From positions 682,001 to 746,000 of the forward strand of contig NZ_CP016594.1 of the NCBI RefSeq assembly GCF_001698225.1: a stretch of 64,000 bases of DNA. Direction: 5' to 3'. The notes under the pieces were generated by a model. It searched no databases. It was given only the letters and a program-made list of their open reading frames with translations, and had not been told where the DNA came from. Positions 1 to 8,912 of the stretch are shown piece by piece (position 1 is the stretch's first letter; each line of letters opens with the position of its first letter). The stretch comes from Gordonia terrae (lineage in GTDB: Bacteria; Actinomycetota; Actinomycetes; Mycobacteriales; Mycobacteriaceae). The position numbers and the translations under genes were made by a program.

Positions 1-1317
1 ATTAGGCCGCGTCAGGGTGATCACCCAAAGGTTCACACCAGATCGTCGAGACGACCGAAGACGAGGTGAACGAGTGTCATGATCTTTGTGGGCAACGACT
101 GGGCATCAGATCATCACGATGTGTGCGTGATGGATGAACACGGCACCACCCTGGCCACCCGCCGAATACCCGAGAACGCTGCCGGCGCCACCACCATGCA
201 TGAACTGATCGCCCGGTATGCCCAAGAGCCTGGCGAGGTAGTGATCGGGATCGAAACCGATCACGGCATGTGGGTCACCGCCCTGGTCGCCGCGGGCTAT
301 CAGGTGTACGCGATCAACCCGTTGTCGGTATCGCGGTACCGCGACCGCCACCATGTCGGGGGCACCAAATCCGATAAGGCTGACGCGAAAACGCTGGCTG
401 ACCTGGTGCGTACCGACCGGCACAACCATCGGCTCGTCGCCGCCGATACCGTCGCCGCGGACGCGATCACGGTGATGGCCCGCACGCACCAGAACCTGGT
501 GTGGGCGCGTTCAGCGCAACAGAATGTGTTGCGCTCCCAACTGGGCGCCTACTACCCGGCCGCGGTCGATGCCTTCGGCGGCGACCTCGCCCACAAAGAC
601 TGTCTGGCGGTGTTGCGTCGCGCTCCCACCCCACGACAGGGTGCGGCACTATCGGTCGCGGCGATCCGCTCGGCCCTGAAAAAGGGTGGCCGACAACGCA
701 ATACCGATACCCGTGCCCGCGACATCCAGCACGCCCTACGCGGTGGCGGCCATCTGGGCGCACCCGAGGCACTCACCGCCGCCTACGCGGCGACCGTGAC
801 AGCGACCGTGGAAATGCTGGCCGCTCTCAACACCCAGATCATCCAACTGGAAACCACTATGGCCCAGTCTTTTAGAGCGCATCCGGACGCCGAGATCTAC
901 CTGTCCATGCCCGGAGTCGGTGACATCACCGGCGCCCGGATGCTCGGCGAGTTCGGGGATGACCCCGAACGCTATGCCACCGCCAAGTCTCGCAGAAACT
1001 ATGCCGGCACCTCACCACGCACCATCGCCTCAGGCAAAGGGCACGTCGTGTTGGCCCGCCACATCCGCAACACCCGACTCAACGCCGCCGCACTGTGCAT
1101 GGCGCAAAGCGCTCTGACCGGTAGCCCCGGCGCCCGCGTCTACTACGACAGCCTCCGCGATCAGAAGAAGTCCCACACCCAAGCACTACGCGCGGTCGCC
1201 AACCGGCTCATCGGCATCCTCCACGGCTGCCTCACCCACCGCACCCACTACAACGAACACACCGCATGGAACCACCGCACACACCTCGCCGCTTGACACC
1301 TTGGACCCCTGGGATGT
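1..1317 (+). mobile_element. IS110-family insertion sequence, left end outside window
   Basis: The element is defined by its transposase at 79-1296. Its left end lies beyond the window. Positions 1-78 are non-coding and structured: a perfect palindrome GGGTGATCACCC at 15-26, then GTTCAC (32-37) able to pair with GTGAAC (66-71) around an inner TCGTC/GACGA hairpin. IS110 elements carry a guide (bridge/seek) RNA in a non-coding end, so this may be the 3' part of that RNA; that is inference. The right end is placed at about 1317 because homology to a chromosomal repeat found elsewhere in the window starts at 1318. No terminal inverted repeats are visible, as usual for the family. Confidence 0.7.
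79..1296 (+). CDS. IS110-family DEDD transposase
   Basis: This 405-residue protein is the recombinase of an IS110-type element, which moves DNA with an RNA-guided enzyme. The N-terminal RuvC-like half carries acidic residues expected of a DEDD domain (GNDWASDHH near residue 5, GIETDHG near residue 58). The C-terminal Transposase_20 half carries SMPGVGDITGARML (about residue 275) and YAGTSPRTIASGK (about residue 305-320), which holds the candidate catalytic serine. The length is full for the family and there is no frameshift, so it could be active. The start codon follows GAGGTGAACGAGTGTC. It has no operon partner. Confidence 0.93.
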   Translation: MIFVGNDWASDHHDVCVMDEHGTTLATRRIPENAAGATTMHELIARYAQEPGEVVIGIETDHGMWVTALVAAGYQVYAINPLSVSRYRDRHHVGGTKSDKADAKTLADLVRTDRHNHRLVAADTVAADAITVMARTHQNLVWARSAQQNVLRSQLGAYYPAAVDAFGGDLAHKDCLAVLRRAPTPRQGAALSVAAIRSALKKGGRQRNTDTRARDIQHALRGGGHLGAPEALTAAYAATVTATVEMLAALNTQIIQLETTMAQSFRAHPDAEIYLSMPGVGDITGARMLGEFGDDPERYATAKSRRNYAGTSPRTIASGKGHVVLARHIRNTRLNAAALCMAQSALTGSPGARVYYDSLRDQKKSHTQALRAVANRLIGILHGCLTHRTHYNEHTAWNHRTHLAA

Positions 1318-1358
1318 CTTCGTGGCTCGTCGCTATCGCTCCTCACACCTCAGGGACC
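1318..1358 (+). repeat. Intergenic repeat, copy adjoining the IS110 element
   Basis: The segment beginning CTTCGTGGCTCGTCGC and ending CACCTCAGGGAccA is nearly identical to copies at 46725-46767 and 30574-30614. Differences are CTCACACC for CTCGCACC and GGGACCA for GGGAGCA. It lies in the non-coding gap between the transposase and the flippase gene. Confidence 0.85.
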
Positions 1359-1447
1359 AGTGGGTGTGGTTCTTTCGGATCAGGGAGCACGTTGTCTACA
1401 GCCTCGCACCCAGTTTTGCGGCCTGGCAGGGCCGGACCAACGAACGG

Positions 1448-2725
1448 TCAGGCCCGCAGGACCCCGACGAGATGCGCGCCGATCCCGATCAGCGGACCGA
1501 CGACGAGGGCGACGCAGGTCCGGGTCGCGACGTCGAACGGCAGCAGGAGCATCGCAACTGCCACGAGGGTCGCCACCCACCAACCGGCCGCATACCAGCG
1601 GTGGGCGCCCGCGGCGATCGCGGCGGCGCCGGTCACCGTCAGCAGCGCCAGGCAGGTCGCGCCGAGTGTCAGGGCGGCCACGACCAGCCCGTCGAGATCG
1701 AAATCAGCCCCGAACACCGACCTCAGCAACCACGGACCGAGCAGCCACGCGGCGAGGACCCCCACCCCGCCGACCGCGGCGACGATCCCGAGTGGGACAC
1801 CGAGCGAGGCGAGCCGACGGTCCCGGCCATCGACGAATCGCGAGATCAGAACGCCCTGAAAGCTGTTGAGCGGCACCAGCAGCGGCGCGCGCGTCAGGGT
1901 GACGGCGAGGATCAGTGCACCGATCGTCCGGGTGTCGTCGGCGTCGGACCCGCCGCGCAGGTCGGTGGTGAGGTTGATGAGGACCGGGAACCCCATGACG
2001 AGGACGGCACTCGCCGCTGCGGCGGCCATCGCGGTCAGCGTGTTGACCGTCAGGCTCCGGGGCGGGATGTCGCCGGCAACGCCGATCGCGCGGCGGGCCG
2101 TTGCCGAGACCGCCAGGACCACGCACCACGACAGGGAACCGATGACGGTGACGACGAGGAACGCGGTGGTGCCCCAGCCGGCTGCCACCACGATCCCGGC
2201 ACCGGCGAGCCGGATCAGCGCGTCGATCGACAACAACATCGCGAACGACGACCAGTTCAGTCGTCCCGACAACGCGCCACACAGGTGGGCGTAGACCGCG
2301 AAGCTCGCCACGCCCACGGCGAGCAGCAGCACCGACAGTCCGCGGTCCGCGGTGAACACCCGGCCGCTCCACAGCGGTGACGACACCAGGACGAGAACGG
2401 CAAGGCCCACACCGATGCCCGTGTTCACCAGCAGCGGCCGCGACCGGGCGAGGCCCTCCGACGCCGCGGTTCGCACCGTTCGGGTGGTCTCCTGCAGCTG
2501 TCCGTTCTGCGCGCCGGTCACCAGCCCATACGCGGCCCAGAACACAGCGAACACGCCATAACCGACGGCGCCGAGATGGCGGGCCGCCAAGAGCAGGACG
2601 GCATATCCCGACGCAGCCGCGACAACCGTCGCGATCGTGACCCGACCCAGCGAACGGGCGGACATGTCACCGGACGGGACCGCCGCACTCGGGTCGGGAC
2701 CCGGCGTCGTCGGATCGGTCGTCAT
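1448..2725 (-). CDS. Polysaccharide/lipid flippase-like membrane protein (MATE/MOP superfamily)
   Basis: The 425-residue protein is strongly hydrophobic with about 12 predicted membrane segments after a short Pro/Asp-rich cytoplasmic tail. The first segment region (ATVVAAASGYAVLLLAARHLG, shared with an AVGYGVFAVFW stretch) resembles the start of Wzx-type oligosaccharide flippases and related MOP exporters. The substrate cannot be read from sequence. The ATG at 2725 sits 5 bp downstream of the stop of the M1 peptidase gene on the same strand, so the two are probably co-transcribed with the peptidase first. No glycosyltransferase lies immediately beside it. Confidence 0.7.
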   Translation of the reverse strand: MTTDPTTPGPDPSAAVPSGDMSARSLGRVTIATVVAAASGYAVLLLAARHLGAVGYGVFAVFWAAYGLVTGAQNGQLQETTRTVRTAASEGLARSRPLLVNTGIGVGLAVLVLVSSPLWSGRVFTADRGLSVLLLAVGVASFAVYAHLCGALSGRLNWSSFAMLLSIDALIRLAGAGIVVAAGWGTTAFLVVTVIGSLSWCVVLAVSATARRAIGVAGDIPPRSLTVNTLTAMAAAAASAVLVMGFPVLINLTTDLRGGSDADDTRTIGALILAVTLTRAPLLVPLNSFQGVLISRFVDGRDRRLASLGVPLGIVAAVGGVGVLAAWLLGPWLLRSVFGADFDLDGLVVAALTLGATCLALLTVTGAAAIAAGAHRWYAAGWWVATLVAVAMLLLPFDVATRTCVALVVGPLIGIGAHLVGVLRA

Positions 2726-2732
2726 CGAACGG

Positions 2733-4100
2733 TCAGGAGGGACCAGGGAACGGCGGCAGTTCGGGCGTGAACAGCCAGTCGTCCCAGAGTTGCTTGAGTG
2801 GCGTCGACGACTGGGTCGCGGCGAGCGCCATGAAGTCCTCGGTGGTCACCGAGCCGTAGCGGTGCTTGTCGGTCCATCGCTGCAAGAGTGCGAAGAAGTC
2901 CCCGTCGCCGAGGGTCAGCCGCAGTGCGTGCAGGGTGAGTGCGCCGCGCTTGTAGATCCAGTCGTCGAACATCTTGCGAGGGCCGGGATCGGCGAGTGGC
3001 ACACGCACCGGGGACGATTCGAGTTTCGCGTAGTAGTGACGCGCCCACTCGTCGGCGCTCCGGCCACCCGAGTGCTGACTCCACAGCCACTCGGCGTAAC
3101 AGGCGAAACCCTCGTGGAGCCAGATGTCGCGCCACCGGGCCGCGGTCACCGAGTTGCCGAACCACTGGTGTGCGAGTTCGTGGGCGATCAACCGCTCGGC
3201 ATGCCGGCTGCCATCACAGTGGTTCGCGCCGAAGGTGGAGAAACTCTGTGCCTCGATGGGGATCTCGAGCTCGTCATCGGTCACCACGACGGTGTACAGC
3301 GGGAAGGGATAGGGCCCGAACATCTCGATGAACGCCGAGACCATCTCGGTCTGCTTGCCGAAGTCGATGCCGAAGTTCTCCTCGAGGCGCGCGGGAACCA
3401 GACCCGAGACCGGAATCGGCTTGGACGCCAACGAGATCTGTTTGTACTGGCCGATCTGGATCGACGCCAGGTAGGTGGGCATCGGCTCCACCTGCTCGTA
3501 CACCCAGGTGGTGTGCGCGGCGCGGACACGTTTGGACTCCAGCACGCCGTTCGCCAGCGCGTGGTACGGGCTGTCGGTGGTGATCGAGATCCGGTACGGC
3601 GCCTTGGCGCTCGGGTGGTCATCGCACGGGAACCACGATGCCGCCCCGTTGGGTTGGTTCGCGCAGAGCGCACCGTCGGTCAGTTCCTCCCAGCCGACCT
3701 CGCCCCACGGGCCGCGGATCGGGTGGGGGCTGCCGTGGTACCGGACCGTGACGGTCATGGCTCCACCCGGGGGGAGCGGAGTGTCCGGCGTGATGGTCAG
3801 CTTGTGGTTCCGGTGCGAGTAGCGGGCGCGCTTGTCGTTCACCGACACCCGGTGCACCGAGAGCGAACTCGCCAGGTCGAGGGTGAAGCGTTTGAGCTCG
3901 GCGTACGACGTCGCGGTCAGGATCGCGGTGCCCTCGAGTCGGTTGCTGGCGACCTTGTATTCGAGCTCCAGGTCGTATCGGGAGATCCGATACCCCAGAT
4001 TGCCGTTGTCGGGCAGGTAAGGATCGAGGACGTCGGCGGGTGCTCCCAACACTGGTTGCCCGGAATTGCCCCGTGAACCCAGCCCAAACTTTCCCGGCAC
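2733..4100 (-). CDS. M1-family zinc metallopeptidase (short form)
   Basis: A 455-residue gluzincin. The zinc site is clear: HELAHQWFGNSVTAARW followed by WLHEGFACYAEWLW, giving HExxH plus the third ligand Glu. An N-terminal beta-rich domain (about 30-200) precedes the catalytic domain. The exopeptidase GxMEN motif typical of M1 aminopeptidases is replaced by IEAQSFSTFG just before the zinc site, so amino-terminal recognition may differ. It has about half the length of PepN, lacking the C-terminal helical domain. There is no signal peptide. It precedes the flippase gene with only 7 bp between them. Confidence 0.88.
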   Translation of the reverse strand: MPGKFGLGSRGNSGQPVLGAPADVLDPYLPDNGNLGYRISRYDLELEYKVASNRLEGTAILTATSYAELKRFTLDLASSLSVHRVSVNDKRARYSHRNHKLTITPDTPLPPGGAMTVTVRYHGSPHPIRGPWGEVGWEELTDGALCANQPNGAASWFPCDDHPSAKAPYRISITTDSPYHALANGVLESKRVRAAHTTWVYEQVEPMPTYLASIQIGQYKQISLASKPIPVSGLVPARLEENFGIDFGKQTEMVSAFIEMFGPYPFPLYTVVVTDDELEIPIEAQSFSTFGANHCDGSRHAERLIAHELAHQWFGNSVTAARWRDIWLHEGFACYAEWLWSQHSGGRSADEWARHYYAKLESSPVRVPLADPGPRKMFDDWIYKRGALTLHALRLTLGDGDFFALLQRWTDKHRYGSVTTEDFMALAATQSSTPLKQLWDDWLFTPELPPFPGPS

Positions 4101-4320
4101 TCTCGACTCCTACTCCGTTCTGCCCGGCGGGCTGACGTGCGGTCACGCGCTTCGACGAGTCGCGTCGGCGACGCGCTGCGACCGGTCACGAAGCGGTTGC
4201 GGTTGGGTGGTGATGTCTCGATTCTGCAGTTCACCCGCGACGGGGCGATGCTGTCCCGGACACTGAGAGAGTACCTGGCGGCGGCGCAACCGGCCCGCCC
4301 GATCGATCGAGGAGTGCGGA

Positions 4321-4746
4321 ATGAGCGGATTCGGTAGTGTGGCGCAGTTTCTCGCGCGCCTGATACTCGGCATCATCTTCATCGCCCACGGTTGGCAGAA
4401 GCTGTTCACGCAGGGTATGGATGCCACCAAGGTGGCCTTCGGGCCCGGCGGGATGGACGTGCCCTACCCGGAGCTGGCGGCCTATTACGCCACCTGGGTC
4501 GAGCTGATCGGCGGCATCCTGCTGATCCTCGGACTGCTGCTGCCGATCGTCGCGACCCTGCTGATCGCGGACATGATCGGTGCGATCGTCTTCGTGCACT
4601 GGGACGCCGGGTTCTGGAACATGGACGGCGGTTACGAGTGGCCGCTCGCGCTGATCGCGGGCCTGCTGGCGGTCGGGTACACGTCGGCGGGCCGGATGGG
4701 CGCCGACAGCTACATCATGCGGCGACGACGCCGAGACGTCGTCTGA
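4321..4746 (+). CDS. DoxX-family membrane protein
   Basis: A 141-residue four-helix membrane protein. The start MSGFGSVAQFLARLILGI and the FIAHGWQKL segment followed by ELIGGILLILGLLLPI are typical of DoxX. Family members have been linked to redox balance and membrane-associated oxidoreductase complexes, but the reaction here is unknown. The C-terminus is a short Arg-rich cytoplasmic tail (MRRRRRDVV). The gene stands alone, with about 220 bp of non-coding DNA upstream, and is convergent with the next gene (4 bp between stops). Confidence 0.88.
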   Translation: MSGFGSVAQFLARLILGIIFIAHGWQKLFTQGMDATKVAFGPGGMDVPYPELAAYYATWVELIGGILLILGLLLPIVATLLIADMIGAIVFVHWDAGFWNMDGGYEWPLALIAGLLAVGYTSAGRMGADSYIMRRRRRDVV

Positions 4747-4750
4747 CGGA

Positions 4751-5311
4751 TCAGGCGAAGGCCAGACCATCGATGGTGGCAGTGCTCGTCGACACCGCGC
4801 CGGTGTCGGCGAGGGCGGCCACGAGTCGTGCGATCGTCTCGCGTTCCTCCTCCGCGTGACGGAGGCCGACGCCGTCGATGAGACCGGGCGAGAGCAGGGC
4901 GAGGGGATCGGTGTCGTGCCGGTGGATGACCGCCGCGCCGAGGAGGCGTTGCGCCTGGCCCGGATCGGATTCCCAGAGCGCGTCGGCGGTGAGCAGGTAC
5001 AAGCGGACGGCCGGTGGGTACTCGTGGAGGTGCACGAGCGCCCAGGCCCAGTGCTTCGCGACATCCACCGTGTCGGCCTCGGCCCGCCCGTGCGTGCGCA
5101 CGTACTTGCCGTGCAACTCACGACACAGATGACTGGCGTCGGACCACAGCATGAGATGCGACATGCACCGGACGCAGTCGTGCACATTGGACAGGTACAT
5201 CACCGAATAGGGGCCCTCACGGCGCGACCTGATCTCGCGGAGCACGGAGAACTCGGCCAGCGCGTGGTCGTATTCACCGGCCGAGAGCAGCGCCTGGGCC
5301 TCGGCCTGCAT
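4751..5311 (-). CDS. Hypothetical protein, helical TPR-like
   Basis: About 186 residues, mostly predicted helix, with an ALLSAGEYDHALAEFSVLREI pattern reminiscent of one TPR hairpin and a Cys/His-containing middle (DCVRCMSHLML). No enzyme motif is recognised. The ATG at 5311 is preceded by AAAGGTGATCGAGGAA. An upstream in-frame GTG at 5410 would add 33 residues that do not look conserved. Convergent with the DoxX gene; divergent from the acidic protein gene. Confidence 0.55.
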   Translation of the reverse strand: MQAEAQALLSAGEYDHALAEFSVLREIRSRREGPYSVMYLSNVHDCVRCMSHLMLWSDASHLCRELHGKYVRTHGRAEADTVDVAKHWAWALVHLHEYPPAVRLYLLTADALWESDPGQAQRLLGAAVIHRHDTDPLALLSPGLIDGVGLRHAEEERETIARLVAALADTGAVSTSTATIDGLAFA

Positions 5312-5455
5312 TTCCTCGATCACCTTTGTGATTGTCGCCGATACCGCGATCCACCATGGCTCGTTTCGCCGAACCGGCCGGCGGTCGCGGCACACAAAGG
5401 ACCCACGCACCTGCGCGCCTGGCGGAGCAACCGACGGGCTGGCATCGTGGCAAGG

Positions 5456-5953
5456 ATGAAGGACGACATCGGTAGTACCCCGGAGGGCTCGGACGGCGAG
5501 TACAGCCTCGACGAGGACGATCAGCTCCAGCCCGAGGACACCCTCGACGACCGCGGGGTCGACGACGTCCTCGACGAGGGGTACTCACCGCCCGACTACG
5601 AGCCCAAGGGCGCGGTGCACGGGCTGACCTCCCGCGAGCAGGCCGAGGGGGAGACGCTCGACGAGAGGCTCGCCGAGGAGGAACCCGACGTCGGGGCGGT
5701 GGACCCGCTGGATGAGATCACCGCCGAGGAACGTTCTCGGACCGATTGGCGCGCACATGATTCCGACCGCGACGAAGAGTTCGAAGAGGACGACGAGGTC
5801 GGGGATACCCGAGCGGGTCGGCTGATCGCCCCGGATGCGGGCTCCGGCATCGACACCGAGGCCGAGGCGGTCGCCGAGGACGCCGGGATCGACGGTGCCG
5901 GGGCCTCCGCGGAAGAGGCTGCTGTGCACTACATCTCGGACGCCTCCGAGTAG
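5456..5953 (+). CDS. Acidic DUF5709-type protein
   Basis: A 165-residue, very acidic protein with no membrane segment. It contains the run SLDEDDQLQPEDTLDDRG, the segment SPPDYEPKG and the GLTSREQAEGETLDERLAEE region, with a C-terminal DTRAGRLI...EEAAVHYI block. This layout matches the actinobacterial DUF5709 family, whose function is unknown. The ATG follows GGCAAGG. It is flanked by a convergent mycolyltransferase gene 38 bp downstream. Confidence 0.8.
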   Translation: MKDDIGSTPEGSDGEYSLDEDDQLQPEDTLDDRGVDDVLDEGYSPPDYEPKGAVHGLTSREQAEGETLDERLAEEEPDVGAVDPLDEITAEERSRTDWRAHDSDRDEEFEEDDEVGDTRAGRLIAPDAGSGIDTEAEAVAEDAGIDGAGASAEEAAVHYISDASE

Positions 5954-5991
5954 GGGCGCCGACGGTCGGAGACCGAGCCCGCGCGGGGCGG

Positions 5992-6963
5992 TCAGAGGCC
6001 CGGCGAGAGTGCGGAATACAGGACGGGGATGTCGCGGGCCCAGTATGGCCAGGCGTGGGTGCCGACGGGTCGGAAGTGCGTGGCGGGGCGCAGTCCGGCG
6101 GCGCGCATCCGGGCGACGAAGTCCCGCGAGCATGTGTTCACCAGGCTCTCGAGTACCGCGCCGGTGGTGATCTTCTCGAGGCGGGAACGTCCCGGATCGA
6201 GCCTGGTCAGCCGGTCGAGGGGGCCGGGGGTGCCGGTCCCGGCGGCGATGAAGATGTGTTTGCCCTGCAGGGCGGACAGTCGACGCGCCGGGTCGTGGTC
6301 GGCCCACCCCGGCCCGTTCCAGGGGCCCCACATGTTCGTGGGGTCGCCACCGTCTCTGATGACGGCGGCGCGGATCTGCGACTCGTTGACCGGACCGGTG
6401 GTGGGAGGACAGCCGCTGATCGAACCGACGCCGGTGTAGAGCGCGGGGCGACGGGTCGCGAGTGTGAAGGCCGCTTGGCCGCCGGCGGACAGCCCGGCGA
6501 TCGCGTTTCTGCCGGTGCCGTGGAAGAGGCGGTCGACGAGTGGGGGGAGTTCGCGCGTCAGGAAGGTCTCCCACTGCGGGCGGCCGAACCTCGGGTCCGC
6601 GCGGTTCCAGTTCGTATAGAAGGCGCCCTGACCGCTCGGCATGACCACGTTGACCGTTTTGTTGCGGAAGTGGCGATCGGCGTGGGCTTCGGTGATCCAG
6701 TCGCTGACCGTTCCCTTGTGGCCGCCGCCGTCGAGGAGATAGAGCGTGCCGCGAGGGCCGCCGTGGGCCGGGTGCAGCACGGTGACCGGTACGTCTCGGC
6801 CCATGGCGGGGGAACGGATGAGCAGGTCGTGGCGATGCTCGTCGACCGCAACACTTCTCACCAGTGTCGCGGTCGGGGCCCCGGAGGCGACGCCCGGTGT
6901 GCACAGTGCCAGTGCCGCTGCGATGAGGGTGGCTGACAGGAGTCGCAGTCCTCCGGGTCTCAT
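5992..6963 (-). CDS. Secreted mycolyltransferase / antigen-85-type esterase
   Basis: A 323-residue alpha/beta hydrolase with an N-terminal signal peptide ending near GVASGAPTATL. The nucleophile elbow is GLSAGGQAAF (about residue 155) and the catalytic His lies in THAWPYWARD near the C-terminus. The YLLDGGGHKGTVSDWI and GAFYTNWNRAD segments fit the antigen 85 / corynebacterial mycolyltransferase family, which moves mycolic acids onto trehalose or arabinogalactan outside the membrane. Its ATG overlaps the stop of the SnoaL-like gene (ATGA), so it is the third gene of the operon controlled from 8731-8759. It is shorter than FbpA-type proteins. Confidence 0.82.
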   Translation of the reverse strand: MRPGGLRLLSATLIAAALALCTPGVASGAPTATLVRSVAVDEHRHDLLIRSPAMGRDVPVTVLHPAHGGPRGTLYLLDGGGHKGTVSDWITEAHADRHFRNKTVNVVMPSGQGAFYTNWNRADPRFGRPQWETFLTRELPPLVDRLFHGTGRNAIAGLSAGGQAAFTLATRRPALYTGVGSISGCPPTTGPVNESQIRAAVIRDGGDPTNMWGPWNGPGWADHDPARRLSALQGKHIFIAAGTGTPGPLDRLTRLDPGRSRLEKITTGAVLESLVNTCSRDFVARMRAAGLRPATHFRPVGTHAWPYWARDIPVLYSALSPGL

Positions 6964-7370
6964 CCCGGCAGCAGACCCAGCTGGCCGAGGAAGTCGAGCT
7001 GGTCGAAGTAGAGGTGCTCGGACACGAGTTCTGAACCTCGCACGCGGTAGGTTGCGCTCCACCGGAACGTCACGGACCTCCCGGTGGGGTCGACTGCGCC
7101 CTGCGGGCTCTGCAACACGCCGTCGTGGACCCCGGCGAAGACTCCCTCGACCGAGGCGTGTTCGGCGTCGACGACGTAGGAGTGAACGGTGAGCCGGCCG
7201 TCGGGGAACGCGTCCTGGAAGACCGACAGGAACCCGAGTACCTGGTCCCTCCCGGCGAATGATCCACCCGGCGCGATCAATTCGGCGTCGGACGACCACG
7301 GCTCGTCGTCGGGGGTGCGGGTGTTGAACGCGTCGATGTGCGCGTCGATCACTGTTCGTGCATCGGTCAT
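6960..7370 (-). CDS. SnoaL/NTF2-like protein
   Basis: A 136-residue single-domain protein with the NTF2-like layout: N-terminal helix (VIDAHIDAFNTRTPDDEPWSSD) and later strands ending FRWSATYRVRGSELVSEHLYFDQLDFLGQLGLL. SnoaL-like proteins are often small hydrolases, isomerases or ligand carriers; the substrate here is not evident. It sits 1 bp after the glycosyltransferase stop and overlaps the mycolyltransferase start, so it is the middle gene of a three-gene operon. Confidence 0.82.
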   Translation of the reverse strand: MTDARTVIDAHIDAFNTRTPDDEPWSSDAELIAPGGSFAGRDQVLGFLSVFQDAFPDGRLTVHSYVVDAEHASVEGVFAGVHDGVLQSPQGAVDPTGRSVTFRWSATYRVRGSELVSEHLYFDQLDFLGQLGLLPG

Positions 7371-7371
7371 G

Positions 7372-8718
7372 TCAGTGCTCCTCCTGGGTGTTGCCGCTCC
7401 GGGGTGTCGCCGGTCGGGTGGTTCTGTTCGCGGTGGTCAGGTCGGCGAGTTGGGTGGACACGACGCGTGCCGGGTCGTAGTCGGCGATGGCGCGCGCCAT
7501 GCGGGCGCATCTGCCGGTCAACTCGTCGTCGGCGAGGACGCTGGCGACCGCATCGGAGATCTGCCGGGGCGACGGTCGCCGGGTTCCGAGATCCACTCCG
7601 ACTCCGAAATGCCGTACACGGGCGGCGACTTCGGGTTTGTCCTCCCCGCCCGGCGCGACGACGACGGGCACCGAGTGGCTCAGCGCGTGCAGCACGCCGC
7701 CGTAACCGCCGTTGGTGATCATGACCGAGGTCCGCGGTAGGAGCGCGTCGTAGTCGAGGTATCGCGAGACGGTCGCGTTGCCGGTCGGGATCACCGACCG
7801 GGGATCTGCGCCGCCGGTGCTGACGACGACCCGGACGTCCATGTCGGCCAACCCCGTCAGCGTCGGTTCGACGAGTTGGGAGAAGTCGTGGTTGTCGAGC
7901 GTGCCCTGCGTGACATGCACGATCGGGCGGTCGTCGTCGAGCAACTCCGACCACCATGGTGGCATCGTCCGGGCGTCGTCCGGGGGCTGTGCACGTCGGT
8001 CGAGCACCGGCCCGGCGAACACGGTGTCGGCGGGCAGATCGGGCCGCGGGTACTCGAACTCGGCGGGACCCAGCTGGACGAATCTGTCGAATGCGCGGGA
8101 GAGGTCCAGGATGAAGTGGTCGAGCGAACCGCCGGCACCCCGGGCCAACTCTCGTGCACGTCGCTGTGTCGAGGCGAACAGGACGCGTCGGACCACAAGG
8201 TGTGCGAGTCGATTTCGCATTCTCCCGGCCGGGCCGTTCATGGGTCTGAGGCCGCTGTTGAACGGTGCCACATGGGGGCTCGTCTGCGCGAGCGGGATGG
8301 TGCCGAGACCGAGCACGGGCGGCCGCCGACTCGCGGGGCGCGACAACAACGGGATGATCCCGGCGAACGTGCCGTCGCACAGCACCGCACCGACGTCGTG
8401 ATCGCGGAGGGCGGAGTCCACCGCGCGGGCCTGGTCTGCGAGTGGGTCGATGAACGTGCACTGCACCTGGTATCGGGACAGGGTCAGCCCACGGTAGCGA
8501 TCACGATCGGGGGTGAAGCTGTCGGGATCGCGTTCGTCCAGGTCGGCCGTGCCGTCGAGCGGGTGAGGGATCATGCCCGCGGCGGCGACCTGGTCTGTGA
8601 AACGCGAACCGGTCACCACGATCACCGTGTGTCCCCGGTCGACCAGCGTGCGTCCGACGGCGATGACCGGTCCGACATGACCCGCCAGGGGCGTACTGCA
8701 CATCAGGTAGGTCGACAT
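7372..8718 (-). CDS. GT1-family (MGT-type) glycosyltransferase
   Basis: A 448-residue GT-B enzyme. The N-terminus (MSTYLMCSTPLAGHVGPVI) and the donor-site region (TNGGYGGVLHALSHSVP then VVVAPGGEDKPEVAARV) match UDP/dTDP-sugar glycosyltransferases acting on small hydrophobic acceptors such as macrolides or lipids. The acceptor is unknown. A strong ribosome site (GGAGG, 9 nt before ATG) lies directly beside a 29-bp palindrome at 8731-8759, and the divergent neighbour is a TetR regulator. Together with the SnoaL-like and mycolyltransferase genes it forms an inducible operon, perhaps for modifying or detoxifying a small molecule or for envelope glycolipids. Confidence 0.85.
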   Translation of the reverse strand: MSTYLMCSTPLAGHVGPVIAVGRTLVDRGHTVIVVTGSRFTDQVAAAGMIPHPLDGTADLDERDPDSFTPDRDRYRGLTLSRYQVQCTFIDPLADQARAVDSALRDHDVGAVLCDGTFAGIIPLLSRPASRRPPVLGLGTIPLAQTSPHVAPFNSGLRPMNGPAGRMRNRLAHLVVRRVLFASTQRRARELARGAGGSLDHFILDLSRAFDRFVQLGPAEFEYPRPDLPADTVFAGPVLDRRAQPPDDARTMPPWWSELLDDDRPIVHVTQGTLDNHDFSQLVEPTLTGLADMDVRVVVSTGGADPRSVIPTGNATVSRYLDYDALLPRTSVMITNGGYGGVLHALSHSVPVVVAPGGEDKPEVAARVRHFGVGVDLGTRRPSPRQISDAVASVLADDELTGRCARMARAIADYDPARVVSTQLADLTTANRTTRPATPRSGNTQEEH

Positions 8719-8730
8719 CCAGCCTCCGTA

Positions 8731-8759
8731 TATTCGATAGAGTCAGACTCTATCGAATA
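8731..8759. promoter_or_regulatory. 29-bp perfect palindrome, TetR-type operator
   Basis: Two 14-bp arms, TATTCGATAGAGTC and GACTCTATCGAATA, flank a single A at 8745. The palindrome is perfect over 28 positions. It lies 12 bp upstream of the glycosyltransferase start and about 150 bp upstream of the divergent TetR gene, which is the obvious candidate to bind it. Confidence 0.88.
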
Positions 8760-8912
8760 AGTGTTGGGGTTGCTGGGGAACGAGTGTTTGCGGGGTATCG
8801 TCACTGATCAGGCGCTATACCCGATGAGTGCCGCCCATCGCTCCCGCGGGGACGTTTGTCCACGCCGCGCTAGAATCGATGGAATTCGACACCAACCGTA
8901 GCGGAGGCCGGC

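Noticed and set aside
31-78. A complete IS110 bridge RNA gene.
   Set aside because: Only the 3' part could lie in the window, and pairing seen by eye is short. It is noted within the element rather than called as an RNA gene.
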